Shown piece by piece: positions 1 to 8,763 of a stretch of 64,000 bases of DNA (position 1 is its first letter; every line of letters begins with the position of its first letter). The stretch covers positions 310,001-374,000 of the forward strand of contig CAVRZD010000006.1 in assembly GCA_963725645.1 (NCBI GenBank). The letters run 5' to 3'. The stretch comes from JALYZC01 sp963725645. GTDB taxonomy: Bacteria > Actinomycetota > Thermoleophilia > Solirubrobacterales > Solirubrobacteraceae. The notes under the pieces are model-generated. The model searched no databases. It saw only the letters and a list, made by a program, of their open reading frames with translations, and was not told the origin of the DNA. Made by a program: the position numbers and the translations under genes.

Positions 1-25
1 TCGCTCGCACGCCGGACCCGCACGC

Positions 26-55
26 TTGACAGACGCGTGCCCGGGCCGGTAGACC
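26..55 (+). promoter_or_regulatory. Predicted promoter of the first DHA2 exporter
   Basis: TTGACA at 26-31 and TAGACC at 50-55 are separated by 18 bases. The hexamer end lies 12 bases before the ATG at 68, so the untranslated leader would be only about five bases. This is one of the few promoters in the window with a clear -35 element. No regulator gene sits beside it within the window. Confidence 0.5.
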
Positions 56-67
56 CGCCCGGCACGG

Positions 68-1480
68 ATGGAAGAGGGGATCCACAGCGCGGCGGCACCG
101 AGCGGCGGGGAGGACGCGCGGCTGCGCCGCATCCTCCTCGCGGTCTCGCTGGCGATGTTCCTCGTGCAGCTTGACTTCTTCGCGCTCAACCTCGCGCTGC
201 CGCAGATGGCGCACGAGTTGGACGTCACGACCACCGACATGCAGTGGGCCATCTCCGGGTACATGCTGGCGGTCGGCGCGTTGATGATCCCCGGTGGCCG
301 GCTCGGCGACATCCTCGGGCGCAAGCGCGTGCTCCTCGCCGGGGTGGCGCTGTTCGGCGCGACCTCGCTCGCGGCGGGCCTGTCGGACTCCGCGGGCATG
401 GTGATCGCCTTCCGCGTGCTCCAAGGCGCGGGGGCCGCGATGAGCTTCCCGGTCGGCATCGCCGCGCTCACGAACGCGTTCCCGGAGGAGCGGCGCCAGG
501 CGGCGATCGGCAACGCCTACGGGATCGCCGCGGCGGGCACCGCCATCGGGCCGTTCGTCGGCGGGGCCCTGAGCGAGCTGAGCTGGCGCTGGGTCCTGAT
601 CTTCAACGTACCCCTGGCGCTCGCGGCGCTGCTGCTCGGTCTGACATCGATGGAGGAGTCGCGGGACCCGACGGTGCCGCGGACGATCGATGTGAAGGGC
701 GTCGCGGCCGTCGCGCTGGGCATCGCGGCGCTGACATTCGCCGTCGACCGCGGCGACACCTGGGGCTGGACGTCGGCGGCGACGCTCGGGACGTTCGCCC
801 TCGGCGCGCTGATGCTCGTGGTCTTCGTCGCGATCGAGCGGAGCGTGCGTTTCCCGCTGGTCGAGCTCTCGCTGTTCCGCAACACGCCGTACGTCGTCAT
901 CACGCTGGCGGGCATGGTCTCCAACATCGCCTTCTGCGTGACGACGTTCGCGATCACCATCTACCTCCAGCAGGTCAGGGGCCTGAGCCCGATCACGGCC
1001 GGCGTCGTGTTCCTCGCACCGTCGCTGACGCTCGCCGTGATGGGCCCGCTCTCGGGCCGCCTCGGCCCGCGCTTCCGGCCGATCGGGCTGATGGCGACCG
1101 CGATCGGCGCCGGCTCGGTGGGGCTCCTGATCCTCTCCGGCGCGCAGGCCTGGGCCCTCTTCGTGCCGGCCTTCGCCCTCTTCGGCGCCGGCCTCGGCTT
1201 CGGCTGGTCGTTCGTGTCCGTGGCGACCCAGTCCGTGGTCAAGCCCGAGCGGGCCGGCGAGGCGTCCGGGGTGACGCTGACGATCGTGGTGGCGGTCGCC
1301 GGCCTCTGCGTCGCCACCGCGGCGACCGTGCTCGAGGTGCTGGAGGCCGGTGGCGCGACCGCGGGCGAGGCCAACGAGCAGCTGCTGCGGTGGCTCGCCA
1401 TCGGGGCGCTCGCCGTGTCCGCCGCGCTGTTCGCCTTCCAGTGGCGCCGCGCGCCGCGCGCGGCCGAGGCGACGGCGTGA
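68..1480 (+). CDS. DHA2-family MFS exporter
   Basis: Integral membrane drug/proton antiporter-type protein of 470 aa, the usual size for 14-helix DHA2 (EmrB/QacA) transporters. Residues 35-47 carry the LDxxxxNxALPxM stretch of helix 1. Residues 77-87 form MFS motif A (GGRLGDILGRK) in the loop after helix 2. Hydrophobic segments continue to about residue 462 and the tail is short and Arg-rich. The substrate cannot be read from sequence. Two further DHA2 paralogues lie at 10425-12011 and 24942-26549. The gene has no ribosome binding site but has a promoter just upstream. I am confident of the family, not of the drug or metabolite exported. Confidence 0.93.
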   Translation: MEEGIHSAAAPSGGEDARLRRILLAVSLAMFLVQLDFFALNLALPQMAHELDVTTTDMQWAISGYMLAVGALMIPGGRLGDILGRKRVLLAGVALFGATSLAAGLSDSAGMVIAFRVLQGAGAAMSFPVGIAALTNAFPEERRQAAIGNAYGIAAAGTAIGPFVGGALSELSWRWVLIFNVPLALAALLLGLTSMEESRDPTVPRTIDVKGVAAVALGIAALTFAVDRGDTWGWTSAATLGTFALGALMLVVFVAIERSVRFPLVELSLFRNTPYVVITLAGMVSNIAFCVTTFAITIYLQQVRGLSPITAGVVFLAPSLTLAVMGPLSGRLGPRFRPIGLMATAIGAGSVGLLILSGAQAWALFVPAFALFGAGLGFGWSFVSVATQSVVKPERAGEASGVTLTIVVAVAGLCVATAATVLEVLEAGGATAGEANEQLLRWLAIGALAVSAALFAFQWRRAPRAAEATA

Positions 1481-1576
1481 GCGCCTTTACGCAGGCTTGA
1501 CCGAACCGTTATGGCGACTTGGCGGTCGACCGCCATGCTGGACGCCGGTGGAGGCACCACCGGGAAAGGAACCGCA

Positions 1577-1699
1577 GTGCTCGAATCGCTAGAGATCGCT
1601 TTCGGCGCCGTTGTCGCCGTCCTCGCCCTCGCGGTGTTCGCCGTGATGATCTGGGCCAACCGCCGCGTCGACGGCGGCCCCCGCCTGCTGCGCCGCTAG
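1577..1699 (+). CDS. Single-helix membrane miniprotein, 40 aa
   Basis: A short reading frame starting with GTG and preceded by AAGGA at 1566-1570, six bases before the start. It encodes a 40-residue protein with an acidic N-terminus (VLESLE), one hydrophobic helix (about residues 7-26) and a basic C-terminal tail (ANRRVDGGPRLLRR), so an N-out/C-in topology is likely. In-frame starts exist further upstream but lack a ribosome binding site. The function is unknown. It may be an accessory to the exporter 97 bases upstream, but nothing shows that directly. Confidence 0.5.
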   Translation: MLESLEIAFGAVVAVLALAVFAVMIWANRRVDGGPRLLRR

Positions 1700-1786
1700 C
1701 CCGGCCAGGGGCGCGCATATATCGCTGTGACGGTCCGAGCGCTCGGGAGCGCGCGCTCGCCTCTCTCGTCCGGCGCGGGCATCTGG

Positions 1787-1812
1787 CCGGCGGGGCCGCG
1801 TAGGCCCGCCGG
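1787..1812. terminator. Strong GC hairpin between convergent genes
   Basis: CCGGCGGGGCC at 1787-1797 pairs with GGCCCGCCGG at 1803-1812 around a GCGTA loop, giving a ten-pair stem with one bulged G. It lies between the convergent ends of the miniprotein gene and the transglycosylase gene. There is no T-tract, as is common for terminators of GC-rich actinobacteria. A perfect 12-bp palindrome, CCGAGCGCTCGG, lies just upstream at 1735-1746. Confidence 0.45.
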
Positions 1813-1828
1813 GCCGGCTGGCATGCGC

Positions 1829-3283
1829 TCAGGCGTCGGCGCTCAGGCTGGCCCCGTGCAGCAGCGGCGTGAGCGGCTTGGCTTGGCCTGACACCGTGAT
1901 GTGGATGACGCCGGGGCGGCGCTCCCAGGCGATCACGTCGAGCGCCTGGAGGCGGTCGAGCATCGCCTGGAAGGCTTCGGCCTGGGCCGGGCTGGCGTAC
2001 CGGCGCTCGATGTCGAAGCTGTAGCCGGTCGTGGCGACCGCGTAGCCCGGCTTGGCGAGGTGGCGGGCCACCAGCGCCTGCTGCGCGACGCCGTCGCGCA
2101 CGGTCGCGCCCACCACCAGCGGACTCTTGCCGTGGCTGATGGCGTGGACCCGATTGGCCAGGTAGTACAGGAGCGCGAGCGCCTGCGGCCGCAGCGCGGC
2201 CGGCGCCGCCGTCGCGGGGTCAAGCGCGAAGTGGCGCTGCTGAGGCTGGTTGGGCACCTTCTTCAACTTGTTGCGATTCAGTGCCTGCTTGACCGCCGCG
2301 GCATTGGCGAACACCGGCGTGCTGCCCGGCGGGCGCAGCACGGCCTCGGCCGACCCGTAGCCGGTCTCCAGCCGGTTGAGCCGGTCGAGCTCCGTCGGGT
2401 TCTGCCGGTAGAGGCGCATGATCTCCCGCGCCGCCAGCACACGCCAGTAGTAGGTGTTGGAGTTGTCGCCCAGATCGGCGAGCCGACGGTAGGCGGTCTG
2501 GTGGCGAAACGGGCTGCTGTCGAAGTACAGCTGGGCGTAGGTGAGCTTGCGTTGGCGCACGATCTGGACGGCCAGCCGTTTCTCCTTTGGCCCCACGTAG
2601 CCGCGGATGGCGTCGGCGAGATTGCCGACGCCCATGTGGTAGGAGGCGACCGCGAAATCGCCGCGGCCGAAGCGCGGCAGGGCGAACGCGAGGTAGCGAC
2701 CCGTGGCAGCGATCGCCTTGTTCGGGTCGAAGCGGTCGTCCACGCGCCGCCGCTGCGCCTGCAGCCGCGCAACGCCGGCGGCGTCGTGGCGCTTCTGCGC
2801 GGCCGCGATCTGCTTCGTCAACCTGCGGCTCGCGCGCAGGTCGATGTGCATGGCCAGCAGGGTCCGGCCGGTCTCGGCGACGATCTGCGTCACGCCGGCG
2901 GCCGCGCTCGGGTCCGGGCCGGCGACCACGTCCGGGCGACCGCCGCTCTCCAGGAACACCATTGCCTCGAGCAGCCCGGGGTCGACGTGGGCGGTGGCGG
3001 CGGCGGCCTGGATCGGGGCCTGCAGGGCGGCGACGCGCCGGGCGGTCGCCGGCACCCCGCCGGGACTGTTGGCATACAGCAGATGGCTCTCACCCACGGC
3101 CGCGCGAGTCTCGAACTGCGCGCGCTTGCCGGCGTGGTAGGCGAACGGGTCGATGGTCCAGCCGCCGGTCACGAGCAGGACGACGACGACCGCCGCCGCC
3201 ACCCCGAGTGCGCCGACCAGCACCCACAGCAGCGAGGAACGGCGCCCCCGTCGCGTCGCTGCGGTTTGCCGAGCCACGGGCAC
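1829..3283 (-). CDS. Membrane-anchored lytic transglycosylase (SLT fold)
   Basis: Predicted peptidoglycan-cleaving enzyme held at the outer face of the membrane. A basic N-terminus is followed by one transmembrane helix (residues about 18-40). An SLT-type lysozyme-like domain follows: the LEAMVFLESGG segment at 105-115 places the catalytic Glu at 112, GVTQI lies at 130-134, and ASYHMGVGNL near residue 215 corresponds to the conserved active-site end of the fold. The C-terminal half of the 484 aa has no motif I recognise. A GTG six bases further in (3277) sits six bases after TAGGTT (3284-3289 reversed) and may be the true leaderless start. Its substrate is inferred from the fold only. Confidence 0.87.
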   Translation of the reverse strand: MPVARQTAATRRGRRSSLLWVLVGALGVAAAVVVVLLVTGGWTIDPFAYHAGKRAQFETRAAVGESHLLYANSPGGVPATARRVAALQAPIQAAAATAHVDPGLLEAMVFLESGGRPDVVAGPDPSAAAGVTQIVAETGRTLLAMHIDLRASRRLTKQIAAAQKRHDAAGVARLQAQRRRVDDRFDPNKAIAATGRYLAFALPRFGRGDFAVASYHMGVGNLADAIRGYVGPKEKRLAVQIVRQRKLTYAQLYFDSSPFRHQTAYRRLADLGDNSNTYYWRVLAAREIMRLYRQNPTELDRLNRLETGYGSAEAVLRPPGSTPVFANAAAVKQALNRNKLKKVPNQPQQRHFALDPATAAPAALRPQALALLYYLANRVHAISHGKSPLVVGATVRDGVAQQALVARHLAKPGYAVATTGYSFDIERRYASPAQAEAFQAMLDRLQALDVIAWERRPGVIHITVSGQAKPLTPLLHGASLSADA

Positions 3284-3391
3284 AACCTACCCGCCGGGCC
3301 GTCGTCAGCTGCGGACCCCGAAGGAGCCGGGCGACGTCGACCCGTCGAGGCCTCCGGAACGTAGCCGGCGGCCAGCGCGCCGGCCGCGATC

Positions 3392-4267
3392 TCAGCTCGC
3401 CGCGGCTGCGAGCGCCCGGACCTCGTCGTCGTCGAGGCGCACCCGCGCGGTCGCGACGTTCTCCTCCAGGTGGGCGACCGACGCGGTACCCGGGATCGGG
3501 AGCAGCACGGGCGACCGCGCCAGCAGCCAGGCCAGCGCGATCTGGCCCGGCGTCGCGTCGTGGGCCCGCGCCGCCTCGTCGAGGGGTCCGCCAGGTTGCG
3601 CGAGCGAGCCGGTGGCGAGCGGGAACCAGGGGATGAAGCCGATCCCGCGTTCGGTGCACGCGTCGAGCACGTCCTCGGCGCTGCGGTCGGCGAGGTTGTA
3701 GCGGTTCTGGACGGTGACGACCTCCGTCAGCGCCAGCGCCTGCTCGAGCTGGGCGACGGTGACGTTCGAGATCCCGATGTGCGCGATCTTGCCCGCCTCG
3801 CGCAGCTCGATCAGCGCTCCCAGGGACTCCTCGTAGGGCACGTCAGGGTCCGGCGCGTGCAGTTGGTAGAGCTCGATCCGCTCGAGCCGCAGCCGCCGCA
3901 GGCTGCGCTCGCAGGCCTCGCGCAGGTGCTCCGGCCGACCGTCGCGCGGCCACCGCCCGGGCCCCGTGCGGGTCAGGCCGCCCTTGGTGGCGATCACCAG
4001 GTCCTCGGGGTAGGGGTGGAGCGCCTCGGCGATCAGCCGCTCGGAGACCTCGGGGCCGTACGAGTCGGCGGTGTCGATGAGGTTGACGCCCAGCTCAACG
4101 GTGCGGCGCAGCACGCGCCGGCAAGCCTCGGGATCGTCCGGCTCGCCCCAGATCCCCCGCCCGGTGATCCGCATGGCCCCGAACCCGAGACGCCGCACGG
4201 CTGGTCCATCGCCGATGCGGAACGTCCCGGCGGCCTCGTCGGTCAGCGGCTCGACGGTCAGGGGCAT
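3392..4267 (-). CDS. Aldo/keto reductase
   Basis: Cytoplasmic NAD(P)H-dependent oxidoreductase of 291 aa with the (beta/alpha)8 AKR signature. The catalytic tetrad is visible as Asp65 and Tyr70 (DTADSYG), Lys95 (TKGG) and His137 (QLHAPDPD). IPGTASVAHLEEN near the C-terminus matches the cofactor phosphate-binding loop (usually IPGxxxxxxxxEN). The ATG lies six bases after TAAGAC (4274-4279 reversed), consistent with a leaderless transcript. It is followed after 35 bases by the upstream end of gnd's region on the same strand, but a shared transcript is not obvious. The substrate is unknown. Confidence 0.92.
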   Translation of the reverse strand: MPLTVEPLTDEAAGTFRIGDGPAVRRLGFGAMRITGRGIWGEPDDPEACRRVLRRTVELGVNLIDTADSYGPEVSERLIAEALHPYPEDLVIATKGGLTRTGPGRWPRDGRPEHLREACERSLRRLRLERIELYQLHAPDPDVPYEESLGALIELREAGKIAHIGISNVTVAQLEQALALTEVVTVQNRYNLADRSAEDVLDACTERGIGFIPWFPLATGSLAQPGGPLDEAARAHDATPGQIALAWLLARSPVLLPIPGTASVAHLEENVATARVRLDDDEVRALAAAAS

Positions 4268-4302
4268 GTTCCCGTCTTACCCCCACCGGCAAGGTCAGAC
4301 GC

Positions 4303-5319
4303 CTAACCGCCGGGCTTCTCGTGGTGGCCACCGAACTCGAAGCGCATCGCCGACATGATCTTGCCGGCGTAGTCGCCCTCGTCCCGCGACTCGAAGCGCT
4401 CGAACAGCGAGTTCGTGAGGATGTAGGCGGGCACGCCCTCGTCGATTGCGGCGATCGCCGTCCAGCGGCCCTCGCCGGAGTCCGACACCCGGCCGGTGAA
4501 GTTCGAGAGCTCGGGGTCGCGCTTGAGCGCGATCGCAACGAGATCGAGGAGCCACGAGGCTATGACCGAGCCGCGCCGCCAGACCTCGGCGACCTCGGTC
4601 GTGTCGATGTCGTACTGGTAGAGCTCCGGGTGGCGGAGCGGCGTCGTCTCCGCGTCGGCCTCCTGCGCCTGGTTGCCGACGTTGGCGTGCTTGATGATGT
4701 TGAGGCCCTCGCCGTAGGCGGCCATGATCCCGTACTCGATCCCGTTGTGGACCATCTTCACGAAGTGGCCGGCCCCGTTCGGCCCGCAGTGGAGATACCC
4801 CATCTCAGCGGGTGAGGGATCGCCGCTGCGGCCCTCGGTGCGGTCGATGTCGCCGATCCCGGGCGCGAGCGACTTGAAGATCGGGTCCAGCCGCTGCACG
4901 GCCTCGTCGTCGCCGCCGATCATCTGGCAGTAGCCGCGTTCCAGTCCCCATACCCCGCCGCTGACGCCCACGTCGACGTAGTGGATCCCCTTCGGGCGCA
5001 GCTCGCCGGCGCGGCGGATGTCGTCGTGGTAGTAGGAGTTGCCGCCGTCGATCAGGGTGTCGCCCTCGTCCATGCGGTCCGAGAGCTCCTTGGCGGTGCT
5101 GTCGACGAAGGCGGCCGGAACCATGAGCCACGCGTTGCGGGGCTTGACCAGCTTGGCCACGAAGTCGTCCCACGAATCGGTCCCGGTCGCGCCCTCTCCG
5201 GCCAGCTCCTTCACGGCGTCGGCGTTCACGTCGTAGACCACGCAGTCGTGGCCGTCCTTCATCAGGCGCCGCACCATGTTGGCCCCCATGCGGCCGAGGC
5301 CGACCATTCCCAATTGCAT
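4303..5319 (-). CDS. gnd: 6-phosphogluconate dehydrogenase, decarboxylating (short NAD-type)
   Basis: Oxidatively decarboxylates 6-phosphogluconate to ribulose 5-phosphate in the pentose phosphate pathway. The 338-aa length fits the short class. The Rossmann motif GLGRMGANM is at 7-15, the GVSGGVWGLERGY signature at 118-130, and HFVKMVHNGIEYG at 185-197 includes catalytic Lys188 and Asn192. The second beta strand ends VVYDVN, where Asp30 occupies the place of the Asn-Arg-Thr of NADP enzymes, so NAD preference is inferred. The start is well supported by AAAGGAG (5327-5333 reversed) seven bases upstream, with a TAGGAT hexamer at 5349-5354 reversed. It is divergent from zwf, the previous enzyme of the pathway. 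Confidence 0.95.
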   Translation of the reverse strand: MQLGMVGLGRMGANMVRRLMKDGHDCVVYDVNADAVKELAGEGATGTDSWDDFVAKLVKPRNAWLMVPAAFVDSTAKELSDRMDEGDTLIDGGNSYYHDDIRRAGELRPKGIHYVDVGVSGGVWGLERGYCQMIGGDDEAVQRLDPIFKSLAPGIGDIDRTEGRSGDPSPAEMGYLHCGPNGAGHFVKMVHNGIEYGIMAAYGEGLNIIKHANVGNQAQEADAETTPLRHPELYQYDIDTTEVAEVWRRGSVIASWLLDLVAIALKRDPELSNFTGRVSDSGEGRWTAIAAIDEGVPAYILTNSLFERFESRDEGDYAGKIMSAMRFEFGGHHEKPGG

Positions 5320-5348
5320 CGTCGCGCTCCTTTCGTGTCCGGACGCCG

Positions 5349-5382
5349 ATCCTATTCGCGCCGGGGTCCGCGGCGATAGGGT
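5349..5382. promoter_or_regulatory. Divergent gnd/zwf promoter pair
   Basis: On the minus strand TAGGAT (5349-5354 reversed) precedes gnd with a leader of roughly 20 bases that carries a strong AAAGGAG. On the plus strand TAGGGT (5377-5382) ends eight bases before the zwf ATG, with no ribosome binding site. So one promoter region would yield one leadered and one leaderless mRNA. No clear -35 elements are visible. Confidence 0.5.
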
Positions 5383-5390
5383 GCGCGCCG

Positions 5391-6770
5391 ATGCCCGCGC
5401 TCAAGCCCGCCGACGCGCTGGTCCTCTTCGGGGCGACGGGCGACCTCGCCCACAAGCAGATCTGGCCGGCGCTGCACGCCATGGCCCAGCGCGGCGCCCT
5501 GACCGTCCCGGTCGTGGGGGTGGCGTTCTCGAAATGGGACCGTGACAGGGCGCTCGACTACGCCCGCACGGCGGTCAAGGACTCCGGCGCCTCGACCGAG
5601 GACGCGGCCTGGAAGCGGATCGAGGATTCCTTCCGGTACGTCGACGGCGACTACCGCGACACGAAGACCTTCGAGGCGCTGGCCCAGGCGGTCGGCGACG
5701 CGACGTCGCCGATGCACTACCTCGCGATCCCGCCATCCCTGTTCGGGGAGGTGGTCCAGGCACTCGGCGCGGCCGGCCTCGCCGACGACGGGCGCGTGGT
5801 GGTCGAGAAGCCCTTCGGCCACGACCTCAAGACCGCGCGCGCGCTCAACGCTGCGCTGCACGCCGTCTTCCCGGAGGAGCGGATCTTCCGCATCGACCAC
5901 TACCTCGGCAAGGAGCCGGTCGAGAACCTGACCTACTTCCGCTTCGCCAACGCGTTCCTCGAGCCGGTGTGGAACCGCAACTACGTCCAGGCGGTCCAGA
6001 TCACGATGGCCGAGGACTTCGGCGTGTCCGATCGCGGGCGCTTCTACGACGAGACGGGCGCGATCCGCGACGTGATCCAGAATCACATGCTCCAGATCCT
6101 CGCCGTGCTGACCATGGAGCCGCCCGTCGGGCACGACGCGGACGCGACCCGCGACGAGAAGGCCAAGGCCCTGCGGGCGGTGCGCCCGCTCGACGCGCGG
6201 AACATCGTGCGCGGGCAGTTCCGCGGGTACCACGACGTGGACGGCGTGGCCGGCGACTCGACGGTCGAGACCTATGCGGCCGTGCGCCTGCACATCGACT
6301 CCTGGCGCTGGGAGGACGTCACGTTCGTGATCCGCGCCGGCAAGTGCCTGCCGCTGACCGTCGCCGAGGCGCTGGTGGAGTTCCGCCGGCCGCCGGCGCG
6401 CGTGTTCGGCGAGGCCGAGCACATCGGCGCGAACTACGTGCGCTTCCGGATCCAGCCGCAGGTGGCGATCGCCGTCGGCGCGCGCACCAAGACGCCGGGC
6501 GAGCAGATGGTGGGCGAGGACGTCGAGCTGTCCGTCTCCAACCTCGACCCCGACGCGATGGCGCCGTACGACCGGCTGCTCGGCGACGCGCTCGCCGGCG
6601 ACCCGGGGCTGTTCGCGCGCGAGGACACGGTCGAGGCGGCGTGGGAGGTCGTGAACCCGATCCTCGGGAACGTCGTCCCGACCCAGGAGTACGACCCGGG
6701 CACGTGGGGCCCGGCCGACGCCGACCGCCTGGTCGAGCGCATCGGCGGCTGGCACGTTCCGGTGGCCTAG
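5391..6770 (+). CDS. zwf: Glucose-6-phosphate 1-dehydrogenase
   Basis: First enzyme of the oxidative pentose phosphate pathway: glucose 6-phosphate + NAD(P)+ to 6-phosphogluconolactone. The 459-aa protein shows the nucleotide-binding GATGDLA at 14-20, EKPFG at 139-143 and the family signature RIDHYLGKE at 167-175, in which the His and the Lys bind substrate. The C-terminal alpha/beta domain is complete. Divergent gnd supplies the next dehydrogenase. Neither an opcA nor a 6-phosphogluconolactonase gene is seen beside it. A leaderless transcript is likely from the TAGGGT placement. Confidence 0.97.
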   Translation: MPALKPADALVLFGATGDLAHKQIWPALHAMAQRGALTVPVVGVAFSKWDRDRALDYARTAVKDSGASTEDAAWKRIEDSFRYVDGDYRDTKTFEALAQAVGDATSPMHYLAIPPSLFGEVVQALGAAGLADDGRVVVEKPFGHDLKTARALNAALHAVFPEERIFRIDHYLGKEPVENLTYFRFANAFLEPVWNRNYVQAVQITMAEDFGVSDRGRFYDETGAIRDVIQNHMLQILAVLTMEPPVGHDADATRDEKAKALRAVRPLDARNIVRGQFRGYHDVDGVAGDSTVETYAAVRLHIDSWRWEDVTFVIRAGKCLPLTVAEALVEFRRPPARVFGEAEHIGANYVRFRIQPQVAIAVGARTKTPGEQMVGEDVELSVSNLDPDAMAPYDRLLGDALAGDPGLFAREDTVEAAWEVVNPILGNVVPTQEYDPGTWGPADADRLVERIGGWHVPVA

Positions 6771-6854
6771 CGACCCCCCCGAGACCCCACGCACCGGGGA
6801 GACCACGGACGCAGAGCGGGGTCATTCCCGGATCCCAGGCGGCCCGCATCGGCG

Positions 6855-6860
6855 TAGCGT
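6855..6860 (+). promoter_or_regulatory. -10-like TAGCGT before wax ester synthase gene
   Basis: TAGCGT ends nine bases before the ATG at 6870 and there is no Shine-Dalgarno sequence between them, matching the leaderless layout seen at many genes here. No -35 is recognisable. Confidence 0.4.
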
Positions 6861-6869
6861 CGGACGGGC

Positions 6870-8324
6870 ATGCAACGCCTCAAGCCGCTCGACGAGTCCT
6901 TCCTCCACCTCGAGACCGACTGCAACCTCATGCACGTCGGCGCCCTCGCCGTGTTCGAGGGCCCGCCGCCGCGGTTCGAGGACGTCGCCGCCCTGGTCAC
7001 GGGCAAGCTCCCGCGCATTCCGCGCTACCGCCAGCGCGTGCGCTTCGTCCCACTCGCGCTCGGGCGCCCGCGCTGGGTGGACGACCGCCACTTCAACCTC
7101 GGCTACCACCTCCGGCACACCGCACTCCCCGCGCCCGGCGGGCCCGATCAGCTGCGCAACCTCGTCGGCCGGGTGATGTCCCAGCGCCTGGACCGCGCGC
7201 GTCCGCTGTGGGAGATGTGGATGATCGAGGGCCTCGAGGGCGGGAGGTGGGCGCTCCTCTACAAGCTTCACCACGCGATGGTCGACGGCGTGTCCGGGAC
7301 CGACCTCCTGATCGTCGTGCTCGATCGCAAGCGCGACGCGCCCGCGCTCGCACCCGAGCCGTGGGAACCGCAGGCCGAGCCCGGCGGGCTCGAGCTCGTC
7401 GGCCGCGCGCTGCTCGAGCGCCCGGCCGAGCTTGCCGATCGCGCGGTGGCGGCCGCGCGCGCGCCGCGCCGGCTTGCCGCCGGGGCCCGTGACACCGCCC
7501 GTGGGCTCGGCGCCATGAGCGCGCTGCTGCGTCCGGGGAGGGGATCATCGCTCAACGGGCCGGTGGGGCCGCATCGTGCCTGGACCTGGTCGCGCGCCCG
7601 CCTCGCGGACGTCAAGGTGGTCCGGCGCGCGCTCGGAGGCACCGTCAACGACGTGCTCCTGACCATGGCCACCGCGGGGCTGCGTGAGCTGATGCTGTCG
7701 CGGGGCGAGCCCGTGGAGCGCCGCAGCACCGTCCGCTCGCTGGTGCCGGTGTCGCTGCGGAGCGCGGAAGAGCACGAGACCTACGACAACCGGGTGTCGG
7801 CCATGTTCGCCGAGCTGCCAGTGGGCATCGAGGACCCGACGCGGCGGCTGCGCGCCGTCCGCTTCGAGATGGGCCGGCTGAAGGGCTCGCACGAGGCGGC
7901 GGCGGCAGGGACGCTGACCTCGCTGACGGGCCTCGTGCCACCGATGGTCCTCGCCGCCGCCGAGCGGGTGCTCACACACGTGCCCCAGCACACGGTCAAC
8001 ACCGTCACCACCAACGTGCCGGGGCCGCAGTTCCCGCTCTACGCCGTCGGGCGCCGCATGCTCGAGGCCTTCCCCTACGTCCCCGTCGCCGGCCACGTCC
8101 GCGTGGGCATGGCGATCTTCTCCTACGACGGACAGGTCAACGTCGGGATCACCGGCGACTGGGAGGACGCGGACGACCTCGAGATCCTCGCCCGCGGCAT
8201 CGAGAACGGCCTCGGCGAGCTGCTGGCGGCCGCCGCGAAGGACGACCGGCGGTCCGAGGCGCGGGCCGCGGCGGCGGCTATCCGCAGATCCGCAGCCGGA
8301 ACGACTCCGTCCGCAGCCGGTTGA
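6870..8324 (+). CDS. Wax ester synthase / diacylglycerol acyltransferase (WS/DGAT)
   Basis: Bifunctional acyltransferase that esterifies fatty alcohols or diacylglycerol with acyl-CoA to make storage lipid, typically peripheral on the inner membrane. The 484-aa protein has the catalytic HHAMVDG motif (HHxxxDG) at 134-140. The second-half stretch NVPGPQFPLY matches the conserved N-x-P-G-P element, and the PLWE motif is at 112-115. The protein begins MQRLKPLDESFLHLE, as in the actinobacterial family. It is convergent with a thioesterase-fold gene nine bases away, so both touch acyl-CoA metabolism, although no functional link is shown. Which substrate dominates cannot be read. Confidence 0.94.
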   Translation: MQRLKPLDESFLHLETDCNLMHVGALAVFEGPPPRFEDVAALVTGKLPRIPRYRQRVRFVPLALGRPRWVDDRHFNLGYHLRHTALPAPGGPDQLRNLVGRVMSQRLDRARPLWEMWMIEGLEGGRWALLYKLHHAMVDGVSGTDLLIVVLDRKRDAPALAPEPWEPQAEPGGLELVGRALLERPAELADRAVAAARAPRRLAAGARDTARGLGAMSALLRPGRGSSLNGPVGPHRAWTWSRARLADVKVVRRALGGTVNDVLLTMATAGLRELMLSRGEPVERRSTVRSLVPVSLRSAEEHETYDNRVSAMFAELPVGIEDPTRRLRAVRFEMGRLKGSHEAAAAGTLTSLTGLVPPMVLAAAERVLTHVPQHTVNTVTTNVPGPQFPLYAVGRRMLEAFPYVPVAGHVRVGMAIFSYDGQVNVGITGDWEDADDLEILARGIENGLGELLAAAAKDDRRSEARAAAAAIRRSAAGTTPSAAG

Positions 8325-8333
8325 GCCGTACTC

Positions 8334-8750
8334 CTAGCGGCGGGCCTCCGGCCGTGCGCGGTCCCGCCGCGGGAAGATCGAGTAGCTACCGACGGCGGTC
8401 GCGATCAGCCTGCCGTCCTCGTGGTGGACCTCGCTGCGCAGGACGGCGATGCGGCGGTTGCGGCGGTCGACGGTGGAGCGGCAGACGACGTCGCCCTCGG
8501 TGGCGGTCTGGATGTAGTTGATCGCGATGTTGATGGTCGCGATCCCCTCCTCGTCCGTCGTCTGGGCCCAGAGCGCGGACCCCATCGAGTAGTCGACCAG
8601 CGCGTAGGTCACGACGCCCGAGAGCATCCCTCCGGCGTTGATCAGCTCCGGGCGGATCGTGAGGCGCACGGTCTCGACGTCGTCCCAGTGCACGCCCATG
8701 AACGTCGTGACGCCGTCCAGCGAGCGGGGGTTCGGCCGTGGCTCCGCCAT
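8334..8750 (-). CDS. Hotdog-fold thioesterase (PaaI-like)
   Basis: A 138-aa single-domain hotdog protein predicted to hydrolyse acyl- or aryl-CoA thioesters in the cytoplasm. The NAGGMLSGVVTYALVDYSMG stretch (37-56) corresponds to the PaaI core, in which a Gly-Gly turn precedes the long central helix with the conserved acidic residue (Asp52). INYIQTATEGDVVCRS and the strand pattern through VGSYSIF complete the fold. The start lies ten bases after TAGCCT, whose TAG is also the stop codon of the upstream membrane protein gene, so the two may be co-transcribed or separately initiated. The substrate is unknown. Confidence 0.85.
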   Translation of the reverse strand: MAEPRPNPRSLDGVTTFMGVHWDDVETVRLTIRPELINAGGMLSGVVTYALVDYSMGSALWAQTTDEEGIATINIAINYIQTATEGDVVCRSTVDRRNRRIAVLRSEVHHEDGRLIATAVGSYSIFPRRDRARPEARR

Positions 8751-8763
8751 GCGGCGGCGCAGG

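Noticed and set aside
244..1500. Long overlapping frames beside real genes (for example this 418-codon frame inside the first exporter gene)
   Set aside because: They are Arg/Pro/Gly/Ala-rich with no domain features, as expected for alternate frames of very GC-rich genes.
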